Assembly (NCBI GenBank): GCA_003991915.1
Contig: RQTK01000704.1
Coordinates: forward strand, 16,229 to 80,228
Direction: 5' to 3'
DNA: 64,000 bases
From: Elysia chlorotica
Lineage: Eukaryota; Mollusca; Gastropoda; Plakobranchidae
A model generated the notes under the pieces. That model had not been told where the DNA came from. It saw nothing but the letters and a program-made list of their open reading frames with translations, and searched no databases. Below, piece by piece: positions 9,319 to 18,206 of the stretch (the stretch's first letter is position 1; every line of letters begins with the position of its first letter). Made by a program: the position numbers and the translations under genes.

Positions 9319-11336
9319 GGAGAGACGCAAGGAAAAGGAGGCTGGAGAAAAATCCACCCCAAAACCTGTTGAGACCCAAAAGCTCCCCTTGACTCGTGAG
9401 AGGGCGCAGAAAGATGCTGAGAAAAGAGAGTACAACAGGCTGAGGCAGCAGAACCGCAGAGCCAAGATGTCCACACAAAAGAAAAGACGCATCAACGAGA
9501 AGCGACGGGAAATCTATGCCCAGAGACGGAAGACACCAGCAGCACCAACATGTTCTGCCGAGCATCCTAAGGCAAGAAGAAGGCTTACTGCTATCCTGAA
9601 AGAAGTGAGCTCTGCTATTGGCCGGTCTCGGACAAAATTCGCACTATTCAAAAAGAACTTTGTTCATAAACTCTTGGCCAGGAAAGACATTTTATCATGC
9701 AAGGCACCAAATTCTTACTATAAGAGAAGGAAAACTAACACAAACTCGTTACTTGTAGAGAGATTTTTTGAAAATGCCGGCATCGACTACCCAGGAAAAA
9801 GTGGTTCCTCAGTCCCGAAGAAAGTCTTGACAAAGACCATGGCTGACCTCCTCAGTGATTTCAAGACACTTCATCCGGGTGTTAAGATAAGTCTCACAAC
9901 CTATGTTGTGTTCTTGTCGGACGACTTGAAACCATGACAAGCACATGACAAAACACATCACAACCTGGTGTATTCAGTACCTTAAAGAAAGGGGAATTGT
10001 GTCAGTGCATATTTTCAGTGACGGCTGTAGCAGCCAGTACAAAAGTCGATTTACATTCAATCATATGACTGAGCTGAAGAAAGAGAACAATGTCACACTG
10101 ACCAGGCACTTTTTTGGTGCAAATCATGGAAAGTCACTCTGTGATTCATGTGGAGGCACAGTGAAAAATGCTGCCACAAGGCTGTTGCTTCAGGCTCTCA
10201 TGTTATTCAGAGTGCTCGCAATCTTTTCGACTTTTGTGAGGAGAAGATGACAAGTGTTTCAGAATGCACCACTTCACATGCCACCTTTTCACGGTCATTT
10301 GTACTCATTAACAAAAATGATTTTAAGAGGATTGATGATGTACAGCTGAAACCTGTAAAAGACATCCGCAAAATGCACTGCATTGAGCCAGTGAGGAGAG
10401 GTGTCATCAAGTTCAAAGGACTTATCTTGCTTTTGTGACATCTGTTTGCTGGGGGAAAGTGGCACTTGTGCTAATGCAGCCTTCACAGAAGCCTGGAAGT
10501 TCACAAAAATAGTGTTTTCAGGTAAAAAGCAGAAAGGTTCAAACCAGATTTGTAGCTCCACTGAGGATGAAAGTGCAGACATAGAATTGGTTGAGACAGG
10601 GCTGTCTAGGTCTGAATTTTTTGTTAGATTGCAGGACAAATTCACTTCATGTGAGAGTTTTGCTACACTGAAGGATGTGGTAAGATCTCAACAAGAACTT
10701 GTTGACAAGTATGCTCTCCCAGATTTGGAACCCTTCTCTGTTTATTCAGTTGGAGAGGTAGACACTTTAGCCCTTGAGCTTGTGCGTGATTTGACACCAT
10801 CATCTGGATTGCTTTTGTATCCAATAAAAACAGTTGGAGATGGAAATTGTGTGCCAAGAGCACTCAGTCTCCTCTGTTTTGGTGATCAAGACCACCACAC
10901 GGAGATTAGATGCCGTATTGTGATGGAACTTGTATCAAACTCACTAGATTATCTCTGCCTTGATGATCCTGAGCTTGAATTCTTGGTTCAACATTCAGAG
11001 TGCATGGCCCTCAACGCTGAGGAGACATTTCAAAATGAGGTTTTGAAGGTGTGTCATAGGTCATCATATATGGGCATATGGCAAATAATGGCTGCTGCAA
11101 ATGTCTCTCAAGCGCAGATTCTGTCTGTGTACCCTTCCCGTGGTGCGTCATTGGTACGACGTTTCTATGACCGCACTTTTGTTCCAAGAGAACTTAAGTC
11201 TACCCACACACTGTGTCTGCTTTGGTGTGCAACAGAAATGCACCAAAGAAACATGCCATCAGACTATTGGACGGCAAACCATGTTGTGCCGTTAATGGGG
11301 AAGGACAAGATCTATGTTGAATTTGAAATTGCATAA
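9319..11336 (+). pseudogene. Transposon protein with RNase H-like and OTU-like domains, copy 1, broken
   Basis: After an acceptor-like tract (cag at 9316-9318) the protein runs in four pieces. The first (to 9937) is a very basic N-terminal region (REYNRLRQQNRRAKM, KKRRINEKRR). Next comes a core with FSDGCSSQYKSRF and FFGANHGKSLCDSCGGT (about 9945-10250). Then there is a cysteine-rich stretch (SCFCDICLLGESGTC, 10425-10470) and an OTU-like C-terminus. Single-base differences from the second copy explain the breaks near 9931, 10185 and 10412. A block of about 620 bp present in copy 2 is absent between 9905 and 9910. The core pattern resembles uncharacterised transposase-like proteins of invertebrates. 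I cannot name the superfamily. Confidence 0.6.
10425..11336 (+). CDS. OTU-like (vertnin-like) domain portion of the same element
   Basis: A continuous frame of about 300 codons ends at 11336. It contains YPIKTVGDGNCVPRALSLLC. The D-G-N-C pattern is that of the catalytic cysteine loop of OTU deubiquitinases. Downstream it has TEIRCRIVMELV and MGIWQIMAAANVSQAQ, a layout seen in proteins annotated as vertnin-like or OTU-containing in animals. A catalytic His is not assigned with confidence; candidates lie near WTANHVVPL. OTU domains remove ubiquitin, and in transposons they may counter host control, but that is inference. The frame is intact although the upstream transposase part is broken. Confidence 0.55.
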   Translation, partial: SCFCDICLLGESGTCANAAFTEAWKFTKIVFSGKKQKGSNQICSSTEDESADIELVETGLSRSEFFVRLQDKFTSCESFATLKDVVRSQQELVDKYALPDLEPFSVYSVGEVDTLALELVRDLTPSSGLLLYPIKTVGDGNCVPRALSLLCFGDQDHHTEIRCRIVMELVSNSLDYLCLDDPELEFLVQHSECMALNAEETFQNEVLKVCHRSSYMGIWQIMAAANVSQAQILSVYPSRGASLVRRFYDRTFVPRELKSTHTLCLLWCATEMHQRNMPSDYWTANHVVPLMGKDKIYVEFEIA

Positions 11337-11744
11337 TTGTATGATGTTGTACAGATGACAGTTGTCACGGGGGATACCTTGATCTAACATTTGAGTTTAT
11401 TATATAATTATTACAAGTGAAAATTCTATTAGTATTTTCTAATTTCTACATTAATGTCAAATTTGTTGTTGTTAACTGGTGTAGCGATGGCAGCTGTAAC
11501 AAGGGACACCATTTTGTTTTGAAATTATTATTGATCTACTTGATTAAGTACTACTGAATAATCCATTTAGTTGTCCAGTCTTATGCACACCAGGGATTAG
11601 TTATATGACTATGACTGTATGAGTTTGAATTGTTACATAAGACACAAAAATGAGATGGTTGTAACAAAAGTGTGAAAGTTGCCGCGAAATAGCCCTCTTT
11701 TTTGACAAATTAGCCCTCAAAAAGCCCTCTTGAGCCACCAGCAA
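11337..11744. other. Spacer, no gene seen
   Basis: AT-rich spacer following the OTU-like element. It includes a short inverted or near-repeated block around 11680-11740 with several copies of agccctc. No coding features were recognised. Confidence 0.4.
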
Positions 11745-12425
11745 CTTTTGGTGGCAACCCTGCATATTGTTCCATCGCGCCTTCCAGTTTTCTTTTATAA
11801 ACGTGTGTACAATTGGCTTAACATCAGATGCTGGTATTTGCAACTTAGTAGGTTCAAGTTCAAGCCCAATTTTGGCGAGTTCGTCAGCCATTTCATTACC
11901 TTCTATACCGAGGTGGTTGGGAACCCAGCAGAGAGCAATTCTTTTACCACCCGTCTGAATTTCGTGAATACTCTCTAGCACCTTGATAATCTTAGGATTT
12001 CAGGGGTTTGCCTCCCCCACCGCTTTCACCAAAGAAAGCGAATCAGAGAGGATTAAAAATATGTCTTTTCTTATGGAAGAGACAGTGTCGAGTGCCATGC
12101 ACAGGGCCACTGCCTCCGCAGTAAATATGGACGCCAACACATTCACCCCGCAGCATTTATCTGCTGAGGATGAGTGGCAGGCAGCTCCGACACAGGTCTC
12201 ATCTTTAGACCCATCAGTGAAAAGTAGATAGTGATCGGAATGATTTTCCATGATTTGTTCAAACTTTTCTCTATATGCCTCTGGAGGGGTTTTGTCCTTA
12301 TGGAGAACTGCCAGGCCAAGAATGCTTTCTGGTCTTTCCAGCGTCCAGGGAGGGATTTCCGAAAATGTGTCTTCTTGAATAGAGTTAGTGTGTAAGTCGA
12401 TTTCCAGAAGGAGCTGCTGAACCCG
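11745..12425 (-). pseudogene. RNase H fragment of a second non-LTR retrotransposon family
   Basis: Minus-strand translation gives YLLFTDGSKDE (first Asp), ASIFTAEAVAL (Glu), LILSDSLSLV (second Asp), then ALCWVPNHLGIEGNEMADELA (final Asp). This is a complete set of RNase HI motifs. A frameshift or stop around 11982-12000 separates the two halves. Upstream sequence to about 12425 adds the segment WTLERPESILGLAVLHKDK in other frames. The protein differs clearly from that at 8238-9212, so it belongs to another family. It lies between the two copies of the OTU element. Confidence 0.7.
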
Positions 12426-13758
12426 AACTTAGTGATTTCAAGACACTCCACCCGGGTGTGAAGATAAGTCTCACAACCTTCAAACGAAGGCGGTCCAGGA
12501 TGATTGTTTTATCTAGCAGCAGGAAGTTCCTGCAGTGCTTATGTGAAAAGTGCACCAACATTATGCTGTTGTTTGAATCTATCAATTCTTATTTAGTTGT
12601 GGAGGACACTGGACAGCAACCATTCAATGCTAAATTTAGTTGTGCTGAAGATGCTGTGAGAATGCTAACAAAATGTGCTGGATGAGAGAGTGTGCTAGAT
12701 GTGGAGTTGGGAAGTTTTTAGATGAGATTCGGGGGGAGATTCGATGTCATTTGGGAGAAACAAAGAAGTGGTCAAGGTGGGAAAAAACTAAAAAAAATCT
12801 GCAAAAGATCTGATTACCAGAGAGAGTAAATTAGAGATTGTCTCCATGATAGTGGAGGCCCTGGGCCCTTTGGCCATCCACTTAAAGACAGCTGAATGGC
12901 AGCGCCATCAATATCAAAGTTTGCGCGACAATCTACCCCGTGGGCATGCGTTTTGCACTTTGGATTTAGTGAAAATTATTTGTGCGAATTTCAAAGTGAG
13001 GTCCAGAGTGCCCACTGGTCTTATAGACAAGTTTCTGTGCACCCTTGTGTGCTCTTCTATAGGTGCAACAAGGCAGATTGTTTCAAAACAATCACAGACT
13101 ATGTAATGTTCTTGTCGGACGACTTGAACCATGACAAGCACATGACAAAACACATCACAATCTGGTGTATTCAGTACCTAAAAGAAAGGGGAATTGTGTC
13201 AGTGCGTATTTTCAGTGACGGCTGTAGCAGCCAGTACAAAAGTCTCTTTACATTCAACCATATGACTGAGCTGAATAAAGATAACAGTGTCAAACTGACC
13301 AAGCACTTTTTTGGTGCAAATCATGGAAAGTCACTCTGTGATTCATGTGGAGGCACAGTGAAAAATGCTGCCACAAGGGCTGTTGCTTCAGGCTCTCATG
13401 TATTCAGAGTGCTCGTAATCTTTTCGACTTTTGTGAGGAGAAGATGACAAGTGTTTCAGAATGCACCACTTCACATGCCACCTTTTCACGGTCATTTGTA
13501 CTCATTAACAAAAATGATTTTAAGAGGATTGATGATGTTCAGCTGAAGCCTGTGAGAGACATCCGCAAAATGCACTGTATTGAGCCAGTAAGTTTAGGTG
13601 TCATCAAGTCAAAGGACTTATCTTGCTTTTGTGACATCTGTTTGCTAGGAGAAAGTGGCACTTGTGCTAATGCAGCCTTCACAGAAGCCTGGAAGTTCAC
13701 AAAAATAGTATTTTCAGGTAAAAAGCAGAAAGGTTCAAACCAGATTTGTAGCTCCACT
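12426..13758 (+). pseudogene. RNase H-like/OTU element, copy 2, truncated
   Basis: Starts inside the protein (matching 9855 of copy 1) and keeps the block missing from copy 1. This includes a CEKCTN-type cysteine pair and FCTLDFSENYLCEFQ with QSAHWSYRQ, which looks like the first acidic strand of an RNase H fold. FSDGCSSQYKS and FFGANHGKS then follow. The frame is broken at 12682, around 12960 and near 13402. Homology ends at about 13758, before the OTU region. Copies 1 and 2 are complementary fragments of one family. Confidence 0.6.
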
Positions 13759-15049
13759 GTTGTGACGAGTTGCGCTCAACGCACGCTCAATGCACGCTCA
13801 AAGCACGCTCAAAGTACGATCAAAGCTTCGACCTGTTCCTCAACCTCTGCCTGCCTACACAACGAATACCGTTGGAGCAAAAAACCCAGATTAAGGCGAT
13901 TCAAATTGCTCCTCGTTTGGAAATCGCTGAATAAAACGAGACAACAAATGCCAAAAGTGAGAATAAACCCGATATTGAGAGAAAAAAAACACCCGACTAC
14001 GAGAATCATCCCAAACAAGACAAGAACACAACCAAGGACATACGAGAGTACAAGCTCCAAGCGCTGTGGAATAGCACACAGTCGCCCCTCCTGTGTGTTA
14101 TTTGACAAAGATACAAGCCCACGCTGCCCTCTTTGCTGTGAAGCTGTGTTCTAACCCCTTACAAGAGAAGCAAGTGCCGTTTCAATTAGTAGAGAACTTT
14201 CAAAACCCCTAAGAGACCACGCTAGAAGCCACCATGGTTGAAAAAAAGCGTGAAGACAATGGATATGTGAAGGTGCCTTGGATGTCGTTTAGAGGCCTAC
14301 TCTCGAGTCAAGGCACCGAACCTTCGAAAAAATGTGCGCATGTCGTAAATTTGCACTATAATTATACCTTCCTTTTATTCAGATGCAAATTGCGACACGA
14401 TATCTTAGTGGAATTCTCTCCTCAGTTTTTGAAAGATATGCGGTTGCGGAATTTGTTAACTTAAAAACTAGTAATCGTACAGAGTCTATCTTTTGACACA
14501 TGGTGTGCAAAGACTTGGGAGACGAGAAATTTAAAAAAAAAAAAGGAATTTCGAAAATTTGGCGTACGTCGGAGTGTTACACCAAGGTATCGAAATGAGG
14601 ACAAACGTTGAAAAAAAAAGTAATGTTTGTAATACCAAGTGTCATACATCATTTTAAAATGTATTCAATTTTCAATTGTGTGTGTGTGTGTTAATCTCAT
14701 GTTTGTATCTTAATTTACTAAAATATGCATGTTTTTTTAAAAACATGTCATTTAGTAATTGAGAGTTATACCCCTTGCATCACACATCAACCACTGCAGC
14801 TTGTGAAATGGGGCAGTCGTCAAAAGAAGATGTTCTCCAGTGGGTGAATGAATTTCAAGTTACGTCCCTAACTACCTGGCGTGCCAGTAAAACTTATCCC
14901 AATTTGGGACCCAAAGCGTTGTTCAAAGTGAGTGCTTCACTTCACTTCATTCATTTTCATACAGGGCTGGAACCCTGAAACTTTTGAAAACAGATAGATC
15001 TAGATATCTAGATTCTAGATTTACTCTTTTGAAATTTAAAAGGTGCAAC
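13759..15049. other. Unassigned spacer between elements
   Basis: Begins with short direct repeats of the type cgctcaa/acgctca (13770-13815). It contains open frames of 60-100 codons on both strands with no recognisable family (for example 14234-14464). Apart from the small exon-like piece at 14808-14927, nothing can be supported as a gene. Confidence 0.4.
14808..14927 (+). pseudogene. Exon-like fragment, probably of a transposon
   Basis: A 40-codon frame beginning MGQSSKEDVLQWVNEFQ and ending in ALFK is followed at once by a good donor (GTGAGT at 14928). It vaguely resembles the N-termini of zinc-finger/MULE-type transposon proteins (W...RKTYPN pattern). It is too short to assign. Confidence 0.25.
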
Positions 15050-15345
15050 ATGGTGAACAAATGCAGCATAATAAACTGCAGAGGGAACTATGATGATGCA
15101 AACAAATGCAGTGTATACAGACTTCCCAGAGATGAAAAAGGGAGACAAAAATGGATAATAAAATCCCACCAAGAGAAAACTTTACCATCAAGTCTTAAAA
15201 TTTGTTCATCTGTGAGAAGCATTGGCCCTCTAATACGCCTTTGATTACAGTCCCAGCGAGGCGTAAAAGACCAAAAAATAAAAAAAAAAAAAGACAAAAT
15301 CACCTCTTTTGATACCTTTAACCCTGACAAGGAGTTGCACAAAAA
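15050..15345 (+). pseudogene. THAP domain of third P-like element, frameshifted
   Basis: MVNKCSIINCRGNY gives the C-x4-C start of a THAP finger. The second ligand pair (CEKHWPSNTPL) is in another frame, so a frameshift around 15180 breaks the domain. The linker FDTFNPDKELHKKYQNII matches the same region of the other two copies. Confidence 0.65.
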
Positions 15346-15842
15346 GTATCAAAATATTATCATCAGTAGTATCAGTACCAAAATATTATCCTCATAACAA
15401 ACCGATGCTTTGTTCTCCACTCACCCTGACAGCCTTCAAAAATGGGTTTTATGTGCAAAATATGGGAAAAATACTTAATCCCAACAATGAAATCATCGTA
15501 CTCTCAATTTTTAAAAATAATCTTTGTTATCAATTACAACCGCGATCTGTTCGCAAAGTTTCTGATACATGTACACTAGAAAGTGCAGGAAGCCAAAATT
15601 GTAATGATATCAACACTAAGAGGCTCGAGTTTGTCATAGAGCAACTGCAGCTCTTAAAGTGGCATCGGACTATTGTTTCGCAATGGAATCTTACCCAAGA
15701 AGCAGGTATGAACAACTTTGGGATGTCCTCATTTTTCCAAGCAAACAAAAGATGCAGTCAGTCAGTTATTTCTTCCATTGATGTTGAACAGGCGATGAAG
15801 AAAATGTTTTAGAAGACAACTTGCCCTTAGCAGAAAAACCCA

Positions 15843-16080
15843 CCAAAAGTGCAGCCTTGTCGTGGCGAGTGGGCTTTAGCATGCACCAGAGCAAATCCAA
15901 AAGTGCAGCCTTGTCGTGGCGAGTGGGCTTAAGCATGCACCAGAGCATGTAACCAATGCACTTGGGCCATCCCATACCAGCAGGAACAATCTCGGCTGTA
16001 GCAATATGAGGTGCTGAAGACAGAGACATCTGGCCAGAAGGCGCACCACAAACCAAGATGTCATGCATCATCACTTTTAA
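15843..16080 (-). other. Insert of unknown origin with an in-frame 54-bp duplication
   Basis: On the minus strand it has an open frame of about 100 codons containing PTRHDKAAL twice, because a 54-bp segment (15843-15896 and 15897-15950) is duplicated. 54 is a multiple of three, so the frame is preserved. The protein is not recognised. Confidence 0.4.
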
Positions 16081-16083
16081 AAA

Positions 16084-16433
16084 ATGACTACACTTTCAAA
16101 TTTATCTAGATATGGTGCTCGCCCTGTGGTGACTGCCAAGGCAAGTGCAGTGCCGGGCCCTCAACCTCGAAAGGGTCCACCCTCTACTACTGGTGGTTCT
16201 TCTGACAGACCTTGTGAAGCCAGGAGGTCGGGAAGTAAAGCGACTGGCAAGACAAAAGACAATGCACTTAACATCATGCATTGGAATGCAGAAGGTGTCA
16301 ACAGTAAAAGAGCGGTAAGCAACAAAAAATTGGAACTGGAAAATGCCCTATCAATCCACAATATAGACGTATGCTGTATCCAAGAAACCCACCTAAATGA
16401 TGGCCAAGATATGCCCTACAATTACCTTTTCAG
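16084..16433 (+). pseudogene. Apurinic-type endonuclease N-terminus of a non-LTR ORF2
   Basis: The frame from 16084 has a basic, proline-rich leader. It then reads LNIMHWNAEGVNSK and DVCCIQETHLN, the first two conserved motifs of the retrotransposon endonuclease that nicks target DNA (Asn and the catalytic Glu). After about 16420 the reading switches to P-element sequence (TFSGGVLSEVA) in another frame. The endonuclease is cut off after its second motif. Confidence 0.65.
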
Positions 16434-16518
16434 GTGGTGTCCTATCAGAAGTGGCAAAGAATGATATGTATAGAAACGAATGCATCATCAATGCTTTGTG
16501 TGATGATAAGTGTTTACA

Positions 16519-16598
16519 CAATGCACCCAACATCATGCACTGGAATACAGAAGGTGTCAACAGTAAACGAGCGGCAAGCAACAAGAAATTGGAACTTG
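16519..16598 (+). repeat. Second short copy of the endonuclease start inside the P-like element
   Basis: About 80 bp matching 16262-16341 (MHWNTEGVNSKRAASNKKLE) is embedded within P-like sequence, between CLH and PSVMV. Those two pieces are adjacent in the intact copies at 3448 and 7487. Confidence 0.75.
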
Positions 16599-16745
16599 GA
16601 CCCAGTGTAATGGTTTAAGTAACTCCTGTCCATAGGCTCAATGCTAAATATCAATTTTCAGTAGTCGAGGATGCTGAGTCAGTTGTGGACAGTCTGGCGG
16701 GGTAGTTCCGGGATTAATGACAGACAACCACATGACCAACCAGCA

Positions 16746-17164
16746 GTATTGTATACATGTCAACTGTTTGAATGCAAATCAGATTATGAAGCCGAGTATT
16801 GTATGTAAACTGTTTGAATGCAAATCAGATTATGAAGCCGAGTATTGTATGTAAACTGTTTGAATGCAAATCAGATTATGAAGCCGAGTATTGTATGTAA
16901 ACTGTTTGAATGCAAATCAGATTATGAAGCCGAGTATTGTATGTAAACTGTTTGAATGCAAATCAGATTATGAAGCCGAGTATTGTATGTAAACTGTTTG
17001 AATGCAAATCAGATTATGAAGCCGAGTATTGTATGTAAACTGTTTGAATGCAAATCAGATTATGAAGCCGAGTATTGTATGTAAACTGTTTGAATGCAAA
17101 TCAGATTATGAAGCCGAGTATTGTATGTAAACTGTTTGAATGCAAATCAGATTATGAAGCCGAG
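16746..17164 (+). repeat. 46-bp minisatellite inside transposase sequence, about 9 units
   Basis: The hexamer gccgag recurs at 16791, 16837, 16883, 16929, 16975, 17021, 17067, 17113 and 17159, exactly 46 bp apart. The unit encodes the transposase piece CKLFECKSDYEAE. 46 is not a multiple of three, so the frame changes in every unit. Confidence 0.95.
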
Positions 17165-18206
17165 CATCTTCTCGACAAGGACCGTACATGGTTTCTATTG
17201 TACGACTCATTGCACTTGCTAAAGCGCATCAGAAATAATTGGATAACTGAAAAGTGTCAAAAGTTGTCTCTTGACAAAAAGTGTACCGGAACATTTTCTC
17301 ATGTCAAGGAGTTGTATGAGCCAGAGAAGGACAATTTGTTGAAATCTAGACCGCTTACATGTGCGGCTATTTGCCCTTCTAAACTCCAATAGCAAAATGT
17401 TCAGCATGTCTTAGATTTAAAGAGCCCAGGATACTGCAGCTTTTATGCAACAGGTTTTGAATTGGTGGAATCTCTTGAAAACAATGAACGTGTCTGGGAA
17501 AGGTCAAAACAAGAGGATGAAAGGTCCATACCGTGCAGCGCAAACAGTCCTCTGCCAGTCTTGAGCCTTTTGTACAACTATTTGAGAACAGTGACTTAGG
17601 ACAAGGAGCAAAAAGAGTGGAGTGTTTGACACATGACACAAGAAAGGCATTGATTCAAACGATGAATGGCCAGCTTTCTGCAAACTCCTCTTAGTGAAAG
17701 GTTTTAAATATGTGCTTCTTCATGAACTACAAAGTGACATGACCGAGGGTAAATTTTCATTGTACAGGCAGTTAACTAGGGTAAATGCCTTCATGCAGGC
17801 CGGAGATGTCTATACTGCCTTCAACACTCAACTACTTTAAAAAAATGTTTTTTTTACAGTGAATCTAAAATTTGCTCTTGTTCTTTATTTTCAAGGTTGT
17901 CGAATGGTTCTAACACCTGTATCCGGATCTGGACCTTGGGGATGACCGCCTGCGACAAACCATCTACCGCACAGCAGAGTGAGCACAGAAAGTTCCGGAC
18001 CCTGCAACATATTCGAACCGTCCCTTCGACTCAGACTTTGTCTCTGCGGACTTACAGGAGTGGGGTCTCACACGCTCAAAATTAATCAACCCTGACAGCG
18101 CCTTACCAGTGACCAACAAAGCTGTTTTGGACTTGTTTCAATTTCAAACAAGTGAAAATCTTAGACAAACTTTCGCCTATTACAATTAAATCCGTGTGAT
18201 AAGCTT
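17165..18206 (+). pseudogene. C-terminal remains of third P-like element and unassigned sequence
   Basis: From 17165 the P-type motif RTWFLLYDSLHLLKRIRNNW is followed by a frame to 17392. Further homologous pieces then lie in shifted frames (QNVQHVLD, NVSGKGQNKRMKGPYRAAQT, GFKYVLLHELQSDM) up to about 17830. The stretch 17890-18180 reads as PDLDLGDDRLRQTIYRTAE and SADLQEWGLTRSKLINPDS in broken frames. It is protein-like but unassigned. Confidence 0.5.

Larger units (their letters stand above)
15050..17830 (+). mobile_element. Diverged third P-like (THAP) transposon, heavily rearranged
   Basis: A THAP start at 15050, P-type catalytic motifs from 16397 to 16680, RTWFLLYDSLHLLKRIRNNW at 17185-17244 and a C-terminal part to about 17830 define a P-like element. 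It is clearly diverged from the pair at 1583 and 5632. It is interrupted by an unknown insert (15843-16080), non-LTR endonuclease sequence (16084-16433 and 16519-16598) and a 46-bp tandem repeat (16746-17164). Confidence 0.65.

Noticed and set aside
13759..14160. Solo LTR beginning TGTGACGAG
   Set aside because: No matching end, target duplication or second copy could be found in the window.
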